Shown here in pieces: positions 42,530 through 51,743 of a stretch of DNA of 64,000 nt. The notes under the pieces are model-generated. The model was not told the DNA's origin and did no database searches. It saw only the letters and a program-made list of their open reading frames with translations. The stretch is from positions 558,001-622,000 of the forward strand of contig CAWFMT010000009.1 of assembly GCA_963817075.1 (NCBI GenBank), read 5' to 3'. Position numbers and translations under genes: made by a program. The DNA is from DASPKM01 sp963817075 (GTDB lineage Bacteria > Bacteroidota > Bacteroidia > Chitinophagales > Chitinophagaceae). Within the stretch, counting starts at the first letter, position 1, and every line of letters begins with the position of its first letter.

Positions 42530-43150
42530 TTATCCAGTTTTCTTGACCTCGTAAACAGGACTAAAAAGATAAACCTGTTTTGTTTCGATATCAATACACT
42601 GGTATCTTTTCCTCAGCTTTTTTCCACGCTTGAAAATTCTTCCATCATCCAATGCAAAATGATTTCCTTCAGGGATCTGTTCTACCATCACAACGTCTTC
42701 TTTCTTCTTATCATACCTGTTGAGAATTCGTGTCAGCACATCATCTGCACAACTGGAGGCCGGAAGATTGTTTATCGAACTTGATATTGCCTGTTTGATA
42801 TCATCCGGGAAAAAATTTCCTTGCAAAAAGTCCTTAAGAAGAAATGCATAAACCTGCTTCCATTCCCTGCCATGTGATTGCACTCTGTTTCCATATTGTT
42901 GAAAAGTGAGCAGGTGGGCAAGCTCGTGAATGAGGGTTATCAGGAATGAAAATTTATTAAGATTACCATTGACACTTATCCTGTGATTTCTCTCTCTGGT
43001 TGCGTGCCGGTAATCTCCAAGGATGCTCTTTCTTTCGCGGGTAATAGTAAGATGTACTTTGTAGTGATGCAGATATTGCATCACTAACTGACCGGTATTT
43101 GCCGGGAGATAATTCTGCAAATATTCAAGTGGGGCTTCCTGTCTGGGCAT
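42530..43150 (-). CDS. SprT-like zinc metalloprotease domain protein
   Basis: 206 aa. The HELAHLLTFQQYGNRVQSHGREWK segment is the HExxH...H metal site of SprT-like proteases. CxxC-type Cys in the middle is absent. The C-terminal part (ILNRYDKKKEDVVMVEQIPEGNHFALDDGRIFKRGKKLRKRYQCI) is typical of this Bacteroidota family. It overlaps the upstream gene at 43125 by 26 bases and is the last gene of the leftward operon. Confidence 0.85.
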   Translation of the reverse strand: MPRQEAPLEYLQNYLPANTGQLVMQYLHHYKVHLTITRERKSILGDYRHATRERNHRISVNGNLNKFSFLITLIHELAHLLTFQQYGNRVQSHGREWKQVYAFLLKDFLQGNFFPDDIKQAISSSINNLPASSCADDVLTRILNRYDKKKEDVVMVEQIPEGNHFALDDGRIFKRGKKLRKRYQCIDIETKQVYLFSPVYEVKKTG

Positions 43151-43550
43151 TTTTCTGTTCCTTACTCATTCGAAGCAATATGCTTACCTCAACAAAGGAA
43201 TATAGGAAGTATAAAAACATACACCCGAACAGTGCTGGCTTATTCACTTCCTTTCCAAAACTGGCAATATAAATGAAGGCAGCAATGAGACATATGATCA
43301 TCTTCAGGAACATTCCGCTATAGATATATTTAAGAAATGCCTGCGCTTTGTTGTTTCGCAATGATTTTAAATAGAGAAAAAAGGAGAGGAGTGTAGCCGC
43401 TGCCAAAATTGTATTTCCAATGATCAGCACGTCCGCATCTGCATTATATTTTTCAAGCCAGTTTCTTCCGGTGAGAAAAAGCGCATTAAAAGCGATGTAG
43501 ATCAGAATTATAGCTACGTACGGCCTGGGTTTCCTGTTACTTGTTGTCAT
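43125..43550 (-). CDS. ATP synthase I-like small membrane protein
   Basis: 141 aa, four helices (about 12-30, 42-60, 78-97, 105-125). Position and topology (next to AtpZ, in the bactofilin operon) match the AtpI-like protein that helps assemble the c-ring. Sequence similarity is weak and I rely on context. It overlaps the AtpZ-like gene by 14 bases. Confidence 0.6.
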   Translation of the reverse strand: MTTSNRKPRPYVAIILIYIAFNALFLTGRNWLEKYNADADVLIIGNTILAAATLLSFFLYLKSLRNNKAQAFLKYIYSGMFLKMIICLIAAFIYIASFGKEVNKPALFGCMFLYFLYSFVEVSILLRMSKEQKNAQTGSPT

Positions 43551-43764
43551 TCTTTCTGGAAGTATCCCTGATCATTTTAGTTATAAGTCCGATCAGGACC
43601 AGCAAAGGTAACACCAGCACTAATATGGGAAATGAGAAATGAAATTTTTGATCAAGCTTTAGACCAATAAAAACTGCCAGGCCAAGCGAAACAAGGATTT
43701 GAGCGCCCAACCCGGCATATTGTAAAAGAAATCGTCTGCTTTTATCTGGCTGCTGCCTTTGCAT
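43537..43764 (-). CDS. AtpZ/AtpI family protein
   Basis: 75 aa, two helices. YAGLGAQILVSLGLAVFIGLKLD with a Gly/Phe-rich first helix and VLVLPLLVLIGLITKMIRD in the second are the AtpZ pattern, with the usual Lys-Leu-Asp after helix 1. Its presence here suggests that ATP synthase genes lie nearby but outside the window, or that the assembly proteins have moved away from them. Overlaps bactofilin by 23 bases. Confidence 0.8.
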   Translation of the reverse strand: MQRQQPDKSRRFLLQYAGLGAQILVSLGLAVFIGLKLDQKFHFSFPILVLVLPLLVLIGLITKMIRDTSRKNDNK

Positions 43765-44182
43765 ATTCTTCTTCCTGTTCGGTCATGGAGATCACATTTC
43801 CTCCACTTGTTCCGCTTTGAACAACCTGCATATGACATTGACCATTGAAAGCTGCTGAAGGTTCAACCTGTAATTTGGCCGAACTGATATTGCCGCTCAC
43901 AATGCTTCCATTCTTTAATTGTAAAAGATCCTTCACCTTGATGGAGCCTGTAACCTTGCCCATGATATCGGCCTGCTGACCCGTTACATCGCCTTCTACA
44001 ACACCATTTGCTCCAATAATGACCTTTGCAGATCCGATGATGTTGCCTAACAGCGTACCGTCAATCCGAAGATCTCCGTTGCTGGTTATATCGCCTTTTA
44101 AGGTTGTTCCTGCACCGATCATGCTGGCGCTTGCCTGAATGTTTTCAGCGGAGTTTTCTGATTTGGATTTTGCGTTAAACAT
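43742..44182 (-). CDS. Bactofilin (polymer-forming cytoskeletal protein)
   Basis: 146 aa from the ATG at 44182 (frame open to 44230). IGAGTTLKGDITSNGDLRIDGTLLGNI, followed by parallel beta-helix repeats (AKVIIGANGVVEGDVTG, ADIMGKVTGSIKVKDLLQL) defines bactofilins, which assemble without nucleotides and place cell wall enzymes. A coiled region after about residue 120 is short. Part of the 44594-42530 operon. Confidence 0.92.
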   Translation of the reverse strand: MFNAKSKSENSAENIQASASMIGAGTTLKGDITSNGDLRIDGTLLGNIIGSAKVIIGANGVVEGDVTGQQADIMGKVTGSIKVKDLLQLKNGSIVSGNISSAKLQVEPSAAFNGQCHMQVVQSGTSGGNVISMTEQEEEYAKAAAR

Positions 44183-44198
44183 AGAGATTGGTTTTTTA

Positions 44199-44594
44199 TT
44201 AATCATTGATAGGTTCTGGATTTGGAACATTGATCCCGGTGGTGTCTAGCTTCACAGTGCTTCCTCCCTGTAACACCGACTTCAGACTATTCATATACTG
44301 GTCCTTCTGTTCCATTGCCTTTTCTAACGAGTCAGTCTTGATCTTCAGATCCCTCAATTCCTTGGTTGAATTCACATCTCCATACCCCGGTATATAAAGC
44401 TTCAAAGGGGTGAAGACGATCAAAGCCACTGTTAGTCCGGTCAACAACACAAAAATGGTACTCAAAAACACATAAACACTTAACCGTGAAAGCTTAAAGG
44501 TGACAACTTCCTCATAAGTGTCATCATTCATTACCACTAGTCGGTACCGATTTCTTAATCTTTTGAGCGTGGAATTGGCATCAAATTTTGCCAT
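44199..44594 (-). CDS. Membrane-anchored coiled-coil protein, bactofilin-linked
   Basis: 131 aa. Basic N-terminus (RLRNRYRLVVMNDDTYEEVVTF), one helix (about 40-62), then a periplasmic coiled coil (LRDLKIKTDSLEKAMEQKDQ). This N-terminal type is found in Bacteroidota before an M23 peptidase domain, but none follows here. The pairing with bactofilin suggests an envelope or septum role. Its stop lies upstream of bactofilin's start, and the shorter bactofilin start avoids overlap. Confidence 0.6.
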   Translation of the reverse strand: MAKFDANSTLKRLRNRYRLVVMNDDTYEEVVTFKLSRLSVYVFLSTIFVLLTGLTVALIVFTPLKLYIPGYGDVNSTKELRDLKIKTDSLEKAMEQKDQYMNSLKSVLQGGSTVKLDTTGINVPNPEPIND

Positions 44595-44848
44595 GTTTTC
44601 TGTTTCCAGCTAAAGATAGGAACTTAATTACTCGAATTTGGGCGATATCCATAGCTAAAAGTCCGAAAGCTACTCTGGCTGGCATTTGATTAATTCCCAC
44701 TAATTCGGGTAATCTTTTCTAACCAATTAGAGTAATCTGTGATCATAATTCGGGTAATCTTTCCTCTAACGCATTTATTGCACGTTTTTGGCTGTTTGTT
44801 TAAAATATTTTTCCCGATTTTTAGTTAATAGCCTTTAGTTTGCGGCCG

Positions 44849-47791
44849 ATGATTTTTTCCACAAAAAGACTGTTTCTACTGGTTTTTCTGCTGAACCTGC
44901 TTGCTCCCTTTGCATTCAGCCAGGAAGCATTAAAAGTTGATGTGGATAAACCTGAAAAATTCGAGAATAAGAAGCTGGGGTACGAGAAGACTGATGAAAA
45001 GAAATTCACCCTCCCAAGGCGCTTCATTCAAAATACTACCACACATTACAATTATTTCTTCAACGCCAACGCAAAGTTAGAAGCTGTTCTGGAACGCACC
45101 AAGGCAGGACACCAGGATAATTACGAACTCTTGCTCCCTTTCTACAATTTCTCTTTGGAAAAAACTGCCGTGGAAAAGCAGGAATTGGATTCGGTTATCT
45201 ACAAGGTAACAGTCGGAATTCTGATCCATGATTTGAGAAATAGCTGGCTGGACGATATGTATATGTTGATGGGGAAGGCTTACTATTACCGGAATGAACT
45301 CGATTCCGCCTGGCAAACCTTTCAATACATCAACTATGCATTCTCACCTAAAGAATCTGATGGTTATGATCTGCTGATAGGCAGTAATGCAAATGAAGGA
45401 GGAAATGCATTTTCTATTTCTACAAAGGAAAAGCGCAACCTGGTAAAGAAAGTATTTACGGAACCCCCTGGTAGGAATGAAAGTTTCATCTGGCAGATCC
45501 GGACCTATCTGCAGAGAAGTGAATATGCTGAAGCTGCAGGACTGATCGAAACACTGAAGAACGATCCAAATTTCCCATCACGATTACAGACCGATCTTCG
45601 GGAAGTCCAGGCCTTCTGGTTTTATAGACAAAATATTTACGATAGTGCCGCTAAATACCTCGAACTGGCATTGCCAAATGCGGTAACAAAAAATGAGGAG
45701 GCAAGGTGGGAATACCTGATCGCACAACTCTATGAACGATCAAATGAGCCGGCAAATGCTGAAAAATTCTATGCAAGGGCAATCAAACACACATATGATC
45801 CCGTACTTGAGGTCTTTGCAAGACTAAATTCCCTTCGTCAAAATGAAGAAGGTGAAGAAAACAAGGTTCAACGAAATATTGATGAACTTTTGAAAATGGC
45901 CAAACGGGACAAATATTTCAATTACCGGGATCTGATTTATTATACTGCGGCACAAATGGAATTGGATAGAAAGAATATTCCTGCTGCAAATGCATTGCTG
46001 TTGAGAAGTATCAGGTACAATTCAGGAAATGAACAACAAAGAAATCGGTCCTTTTTACAACTTGCCGAAATTGCTTTTGCAAATAAGAATTACCAGGTTG
46101 CAAAGAATTATTACGACAGTATAAATGTTACTGAAACACTGGTACCTGACCTGGCGGCATTTAATGAAAGGAAGAATGCGTTAGGAAAAATTGTAATTCC
46201 ACTGGGAATACTTTATCGTCAGGATAGCCTGCAGAGAATTGCAGCAATGCCGGAGAAAGAACGTGAAGCATTTGTCAGGAAAATGGTAAGGCAACTGAGA
46301 AGGTCGCAGGGACTGAAAGAGGATGAAGTTGCGGGTTCTCCAGTAAGTTTTAATAATAACAATGCTCCGGTTGTGGATCTTTTCAATAATGCCGATAAAG
46401 GAGTTTGGTACTTTGACAATCCTTCAATTAAGGCGAGGGGATTCACAGAATTCAGGGCCAAATGGGGAGAACGACCAAATGTTGACAATTGGAGAAGGAT
46501 AGCTGCTGTCAGGTCATTTGCCCAGTCCCAACAGGTGGATAACAGGATAGGAGATGTTCCTCCTTTTGCTTCAGGTAGTACTGAGATCACATATGATGCA
46601 CTGAGTGGAAAACTGCCTTTGACTGAAGACCTGCTGAGAGTTTCGAATGATTCTATTCAGAATGCACTCATGCAATTGGGAACAATCTATCAACAGAATC
46701 TTGAAGAGTATAAGTTGGCAATTGATCAATATGAGAAATTGCTCGACAAATACCCAGATACACAACTCAAACAGGACGCCTGGTTCAATCTGTATTATTC
46801 ATACTGGAAACTTAATGATCAGGCAAAAGCCGCATATTATAAAGGATTGCTTCAGCAAAAATTTCCTGCAGGAAAATATGTAAAAGCTCTTGATCCAAAT
46901 GCTGCAGCTAAATCGCCCGACAGCCTTCTGAAAATTGAAGCGACCAAGGCCTACCAAAGCATATATAACAATTTTATCGAAGGAAATTTTGATTCTGCGA
47001 TTGCTGCAAAGAAACAGGCTGATGCCATGTTCGGCAAGAACTTCTGGAATCCGCAACTTTCGTATATCGAAGCTGTTTATTATATCAAACAGAGGAATGA
47101 CAGTACGGCCAAGATGTTATTGTCTGATATCATTTATCGATTCAATAATACTCCCCTTGCTCCAAAGGCTCAAAACCTGCTCAGCGTGCTGAACCGGAGA
47201 CAAGAAATTGAAACATATCTAACCAATCTCAATGTGGAAAGAGCCAGGGAAGATTCGATCAGTGGTGTAGTTGATAATCCATTAATTGTCCAGAAGCCCG
47301 ACGTGACTGGCGTGCAGCCAGTGATCAGAGACACAGTTATTAAGGCACCTCCAGTGAAAAAGGATACTCTTCAGAAAATTAATCCAATCATTACCCCTCC
47401 TTCCACCTCATATAGCTTTAATCCGCAATCTCCACAGCTAGTGATGATCGTATTGGATAAGGTTGACCCGGTTTATGTTTCTGAAACCCGAAATGCCTTC
47501 AATAGATACAATCGCGAGAAATATTACAATAAGGTTATTGAGATCGTAAATGTTCCTCTTGATGACAATCTGAAGCTGGTTATATTGAATAATTTTGATA
47601 ACGCAGATGCTGCCATCGATTATGTAGAAAAGGTAAAGAAGGTGGCTCCTACTGAGATTGTGCCCTGGCTTCCTGCTGGAAAGTATTCATTCCTGATTAT
47701 TAGTGCTGCAAACCTGGAAATGTTAAAGGCTTCAAAAGATATTGAGGTCTATAAAAGAGCTTTGAACTCAGCTTTCCCCGGAAGATTCTAG
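44849..47791 (+). CDS. PorW/SprE-like type IX secretion lipoprotein
   Basis: 980 aa from the ATG at 44849. Signal peptide RLFLLVFLLNLLAPFAFSQ, without an obvious lipobox Cys. NTTTHYNYFFNANAKLEAVLERTK and the long run of TPR-like helices (for example YYIKQRNDSTAKMLLSDIIYRFNNTP) are typical of the PorW/SprE family, which connects T9SS components and supports gliding. Length (about 870-1000) agrees. The C-terminal part (PQSPQLVMIVLDKVDPVYVSETRNAF) is a conserved end domain. Isolated on this strand between divergent operon and PBP. Confidence 0.75.
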   Translation: MIFSTKRLFLLVFLLNLLAPFAFSQEALKVDVDKPEKFENKKLGYEKTDEKKFTLPRRFIQNTTTHYNYFFNANAKLEAVLERTKAGHQDNYELLLPFYNFSLEKTAVEKQELDSVIYKVTVGILIHDLRNSWLDDMYMLMGKAYYYRNELDSAWQTFQYINYAFSPKESDGYDLLIGSNANEGGNAFSISTKEKRNLVKKVFTEPPGRNESFIWQIRTYLQRSEYAEAAGLIETLKNDPNFPSRLQTDLREVQAFWFYRQNIYDSAAKYLELALPNAVTKNEEARWEYLIAQLYERSNEPANAEKFYARAIKHTYDPVLEVFARLNSLRQNEEGEENKVQRNIDELLKMAKRDKYFNYRDLIYYTAAQMELDRKNIPAANALLLRSIRYNSGNEQQRNRSFLQLAEIAFANKNYQVAKNYYDSINVTETLVPDLAAFNERKNALGKIVIPLGILYRQDSLQRIAAMPEKEREAFVRKMVRQLRRSQGLKEDEVAGSPVSFNNNNAPVVDLFNNADKGVWYFDNPSIKARGFTEFRAKWGERPNVDNWRRIAAVRSFAQSQQVDNRIGDVPPFASGSTEITYDALSGKLPLTEDLLRVSNDSIQNALMQLGTIYQQNLEEYKLAIDQYEKLLDKYPDTQLKQDAWFNLYYSYWKLNDQAKAAYYKGLLQQKFPAGKYVKALDPNAAAKSPDSLLKIEATKAYQSIYNNFIEGNFDSAIAAKKQADAMFGKNFWNPQLSYIEAVYYIKQRNDSTAKMLLSDIIYRFNNTPLAPKAQNLLSVLNRRQEIETYLTNLNVERAREDSISGVVDNPLIVQKPDVTGVQPVIRDTVIKAPPVKKDTLQKINPIITPPSTSYSFNPQSPQLVMIVLDKVDPVYVSETRNAFNRYNREKYYNKVIEIVNVPLDDNLKLVILNNFDNADAAIDYVEKVKKVAPTEIVPWLPAGKYSFLIISAANLEMLKASKDIEVYKRALNSAFPGRF

Positions 47792-48004
47792 AATTCTAAT
47801 AATTTTTTGAAGGAGAAGTAAGCCAGGACTGAATTTCCTGATTTCCCGGGTTTTTGGCACCTTGGTATTTTTACGCAGACTAAATTGATGATAAATCTCT
47901 CAAATTATTATTTAACGTTCCCGCATTTTGAACCCTGATCCATTATTCTATTTTTGAGTATAATATTTGCACTGTAAAGGATAGCCTACTTTCAATCCAC
48001 ATAT

Positions 48005-50416
48005 ATGTCAAAACCCGTTCGCATTTTCTGGAGGATCTTTTTCGTAGGATTCGGCGGCTTCGTTCTGCTATTGCTTGCGATCAATTTTGGTCTGTTCGGC
48101 AAAATGCCTTCCCTGGCTCAATTGGAAAATCCTGCGATCACGCTTGCTACAGAAGTGTATGCCGATGACGGTACACTGATGGGAAAATATTATCGAGAAA
48201 GAGGTAATCGTTCCAATGTGGATTACAAGGATATTTCAATACATGCTATCAACGCCTTGGTAGCAACCGAAGATGAACGATTCTACAAGCACTCAGGAAT
48301 TGACGGAAAGAGCCTGGCACGGGCTGTAATCTTCATGGGAAGAGATGGAGGTGCCAGTACAATCACACAACAGCTGGCAAAAAATATGCTTGACCAGGGA
48401 TCCAAAAATTTCGTTACCCGTGTCATCGAAAAAATGAAGGAATGGATCATTGCAGTGAAACTCGAAAGGAATTTTACCAAAGAAGAAATACTTGCACTTT
48501 ACCTGAATACAGTTCCTTTTGGAGACAATATTTATGGCATACGTAATGCCTCAAGAACTTTCTTTCAAAAAGAGCCAGACCTTTTAAGACCCGAAGAAGC
48601 TGCCGTGTTGATAGGGATGTTGAAAGGAAATACACTTTATAATCCCAAGAGAAATCCCAAAGCATCCATGGACCGCCGGAATACGGTGATTGACCAGATG
48701 GTGCGTAATAATTTCGTTATTCCTTCAGAGGCTGCAAAGCTTAAAGCGCAACCAATCAGGTTGAATTACCGCAAGCTTGATGAGAACAATGGTCTCGCAC
48801 CATATTTCAGAGATGTGATAAGAGAGGATCTGAAGAAATGGTGTAAAGAACATTCTAATGCAGACGGTGAACCTTATGATATGTATTCCGATGGCTTGAG
48901 AGTATTTACAACAATCAACCCGAGAATGCAACTCTATGCTGAGGAATCAGTAGCCAAGAATTTACCGGTTCTGCAAAAGACACTTAATCAGCAATACAAT
49001 ATCAAGAATAAAACAGTTTGGAAGGGGCATGAAAATGTTCTTGAGAACCAAATGAAGAATAGTGATCGCTGGAAGAGCATGAAGGCTGATGGTTTTTCAG
49101 ACGAGGAGATCAGAAAATCATTCCAGATCAAAGTACCAATGAAAATATTTGCCTGGAATGAAAGAAGGGAACGGGATACTGTTATGAGCCCTATGGATTC
49201 CATCAAGTATCATCGCCTGATGCTGCAAACAGCATTTATGGTGATGGATCCACAGAGTGGACACGTAAAAGCATGGGTTGGTGGGATCGATTTTAAGAAT
49301 TATAAGTTCGATCACGTTAACCTGAATACTAAACGCCAGGTTGGATCATCTATCAAGCCTTTTTTATACGCTGAAGCAATTGAGGAAGCAGGATTCACTC
49401 CGCAAACTCCGGTTGAAAACCTTGCTCAGTATTTTCCTGGCAGCGGAATGGTTCCGGCTAAGGGTATTTGCAAAGGAAATGGCGCGACAGTTTCTATGGC
49501 AAGTGCGTTAACGTATTCACTGAACTGCGCTTCTGCTTATATCATCAAACAGGTAGGACCACAACGATTCGCGGATTTTTTGAAACAGATCAATATTCCA
49601 ACTAAAGTAGAACCATATCCTTCCATTGCATTGGGTGCTTGTGATCTTTCGTTGTTCGAAATGCTTTGGGGCTACAGCATATTTCCATCAGGAGGATTTA
49701 GCACAAAACCACTTTATATAACAAGGATCGAGGATAAGAATGGAAACGTATTGGCAAGATTCGATGTAGAAAGAAAAGAAGTTCTGAATGAAGTCACAGC
49801 TTATACAATGGTGAAGATGATGCAGGGACCGGTTGATTACGGAACTGCAGCCGGACTTCGTGCAAGATTGGGAGTTGCAGAAATGGGAGGAAAGACAGGA
49901 ACCACAAATGATAATGCAGATGCATGGTTCTTTGGATATACGCCTCAATTACTTGCTGGTGTTTGGGTTGGTTGCGATGATCGCTTTATTAGGATCGAAA
50001 GCGGACTTGGTTACGGTGGTACAGCCGCAAGGCCTATCTGGGAATATTTCTTCCAAAAGGTCTTGGGTGATAAAACACTCGGTCTTGACAAGCAGGCAAT
50101 GTTTGTTCAACCTGAGAGCATCAAATCTGAAATGATGTATGATTACATGAACATCATTGATAAGGTTCCTCCTCCGGGCGCTGAAGGTGAAGATGTAGGT
50201 AATGGTAAAGCGGATCAATATTTCCTTACCGATACAAATGCTCCTCATGTCCCTGTTGAATCCAAACTGGATAATGAAGAAGAAAAGATTAAGAAGGAAG
50301 CAGTAAATCCGAAAAATAGTAAAGAAAATACCCCGAAACCAGACTCATCGAGCGGTCAAAAAAAAAAGAAGGGATTCTTTAAACGTCTCTTCGGAAAAAA
50401 AGATAAAGAACAATAA
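48005..50416 (+). CDS. Class A penicillin-binding protein (PBP1a-like)
   Basis: 803 aa. One N-terminal membrane helix (about 12-30). Glycosyltransferase domain: ATEDERFYKHSGIDGKSLAR with the catalytic Glu and GASTITQQLAKNM; then RKMKEWIIAVKLERNFTKEEIL. Transpeptidase domain: SxxK in RQVGSSIKPFLYA, SxN in TYSLNCASAY, and KTGTT in EMGGKTGTTNDNADAWF. The C-terminus is long, basic and low complexity (KKKGFFKRLFGKKDKE). Builds and crosslinks peptidoglycan. Terminated by the hairpin at 50437. Confidence 0.97.
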   Translation: MSKPVRIFWRIFFVGFGGFVLLLLAINFGLFGKMPSLAQLENPAITLATEVYADDGTLMGKYYRERGNRSNVDYKDISIHAINALVATEDERFYKHSGIDGKSLARAVIFMGRDGGASTITQQLAKNMLDQGSKNFVTRVIEKMKEWIIAVKLERNFTKEEILALYLNTVPFGDNIYGIRNASRTFFQKEPDLLRPEEAAVLIGMLKGNTLYNPKRNPKASMDRRNTVIDQMVRNNFVIPSEAAKLKAQPIRLNYRKLDENNGLAPYFRDVIREDLKKWCKEHSNADGEPYDMYSDGLRVFTTINPRMQLYAEESVAKNLPVLQKTLNQQYNIKNKTVWKGHENVLENQMKNSDRWKSMKADGFSDEEIRKSFQIKVPMKIFAWNERRERDTVMSPMDSIKYHRLMLQTAFMVMDPQSGHVKAWVGGIDFKNYKFDHVNLNTKRQVGSSIKPFLYAEAIEEAGFTPQTPVENLAQYFPGSGMVPAKGICKGNGATVSMASALTYSLNCASAYIIKQVGPQRFADFLKQINIPTKVEPYPSIALGACDLSLFEMLWGYSIFPSGGFSTKPLYITRIEDKNGNVLARFDVERKEVLNEVTAYTMVKMMQGPVDYGTAAGLRARLGVAEMGGKTGTTNDNADAWFFGYTPQLLAGVWVGCDDRFIRIESGLGYGGTAARPIWEYFFQKVLGDKTLGLDKQAMFVQPESIKSEMMYDYMNIIDKVPPPGAEGEDVGNGKADQYFLTDTNAPHVPVESKLDNEEEKIKKEAVNPKNSKENTPKPDSSSGQKKKKGFFKRLFGKKDKEQ

Positions 50417-50436
50417 ATGATATCTTGAATATAGAG

Positions 50437-50457
50437 AAGCCCTTCGGGGCTTTTTTT
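50437..50457 (+). terminator. Intrinsic terminator of the PBP gene
   Basis: AAGCCC-TTCG-GGGCTT stem-loop followed by seven T, 20 bases past the stop. Confidence 0.9.
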
Positions 50458-50459
50458 AT

Positions 50460-50555
50460 TTCTTCTCTGCGATTCCTCTGCGTACTCCGTTTCTCTGCGG
50501 TAAGAAAAAAAAATCACCGCAGAGAATAAGAGTTAACGGAGGTTGCGCAGAGAAT
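50460..50555. repeat. Palindromic element, CTCTGCGG variant of family A
   Basis: TTCTCTGCGATTCCTCTGCG ... TTTCTCTGCGGTAAG facing ATCACCGCAGAGAATAAGAG ... GGTTGCGCAGAGAATTC. Paired with the similar element at 12115-12213. Confidence 0.7.
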
Positions 50556-50629
50556 TCTTTCTGAGCTCAGAGTTTTCGTTCTGTTAGTGTGAGCAATGAT
50601 TTAAGTAAATTCGGAACAAATAATTCTGC

Positions 50630-51613
50630 ATGAGAAACTCCATCGGGTTCTTGCTACTATCAATTTGCCTGAACACATATTCCCAAAGCGCCTTTAATAG
50701 AGAAAATCCTTTCGCTCATACATTTTCAATAGTTGCGAGGGATTCACGCACAGGGGAGATGGCTGTAGCGGTACAAAGTCACTGGTTTAGTGTTGGAACA
50801 GTTGTGACCTGGGGCGAGGCTGGAGTGGGGGTGATTGCTACACAATCGTTCGTAAATAAATCTTTTGGATTGAGAGGATTAGCATTGTTGAAACAAGGTA
50901 AATCACCTCAGGAAGCCTTGGATATTCTTTTGAGTGATGATGCCGGCAGGGAAGTGCGTCAGCTTGCCATTCTTGATACCCTTGGTCGGGTTGCTACACA
51001 TACTGGGAAGAATTGCATAGATGCTGCCGGTCATATCAATGGAAAGGATTTCTCCGTACAGGCAAACATGATGTTGAATGAGAAAGTATGGCCGGCGATG
51101 GCTCAGGCATGGAATGAATCAACCCAGCTTCCACTCGCAGAAAGAATGATTGAGGTAATGAAAAAAGCACAGGCTGCAGGTGGCGATATCCGCGGTAAGC
51201 AATCTGCGGTTCTGATAATATTCAGACCTCAAAAAACCGATGCACCCTGGGATGATAAAGTCATTGATCTGAGGGTTGATGATCATGCTGAACCGATCAA
51301 GGACCTGGAACGATTGCTAAAAGTTCACCGGGCATATGAGCATATGAATGCAGGAGACCTGTATGTTGAGAAGAATGATATGGCCAATGCTATGAAAGAG
51401 TACAACGATGCGATGAAGATGTTTCCTGGAAACCTTGAAATGAAATACTGGACAGCGATAACACTTGCAAATAATAAACAGCTTCAAAAGGCTTTGCCAA
51501 TTCTCAAGGATGTTTATACTAAAGATCCAAACTGGCGTGAGCTCACTCGCCGATTGCCTAAAGCAGGCTTACTTACAGTGAGCGAAGCTGATCTTAAGAA
51601 GTTAATGCAGTAA
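50630..51613 (+). CDS. DUF1028 domain protein with TPR tail
   Basis: 327 aa. Signal peptide MRNSIGFLLLSICLNTYSQ. Ntn-hydrolase-like DUF1028 domain: AHTFSIVARDSRTGEMAVAVQSHWFSVGTVV, GEAGVGVIATQSFVN and LAILDTLGRVATHTG. The last 100 residues (HRAYEHMNAGDLYVEKNDMANAMKEYNDAMKMFPGN) are TPR-like. Predicted hydrolase, substrate unknown. Confidence 0.88.
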   Translation: MRNSIGFLLLSICLNTYSQSAFNRENPFAHTFSIVARDSRTGEMAVAVQSHWFSVGTVVTWGEAGVGVIATQSFVNKSFGLRGLALLKQGKSPQEALDILLSDDAGREVRQLAILDTLGRVATHTGKNCIDAAGHINGKDFSVQANMMLNEKVWPAMAQAWNESTQLPLAERMIEVMKKAQAAGGDIRGKQSAVLIIFRPQKTDAPWDDKVIDLRVDDHAEPIKDLERLLKVHRAYEHMNAGDLYVEKNDMANAMKEYNDAMKMFPGNLEMKYWTAITLANNKQLQKALPILKDVYTKDPNWRELTRRLPKAGLLTVSEADLKKLMQ

Positions 51614-51616
51614 ATA

Positions 51617-51699
51617 TTTAACCGCAAGGGCGCCAAGGCGCCAGGTTTCGCAAGGAAGCCTTGTGTTACTTCGCGCCATTGCGTCTTTGCGGTTAAATT
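51617..51699. repeat. Palindromic element, family A
   Basis: TTTAACCGCAAGGGCGCCAAGGC and ...GCGTCTTTGCGGTTAAATTC. Right arm followed within 50 bp by the start of the next gene. Confidence 0.8.
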
Positions 51700-51743
51700 C
51701 CATATTTTTAAATCCGCTTGGAAATCCCAAAACCAGGCAGAGT

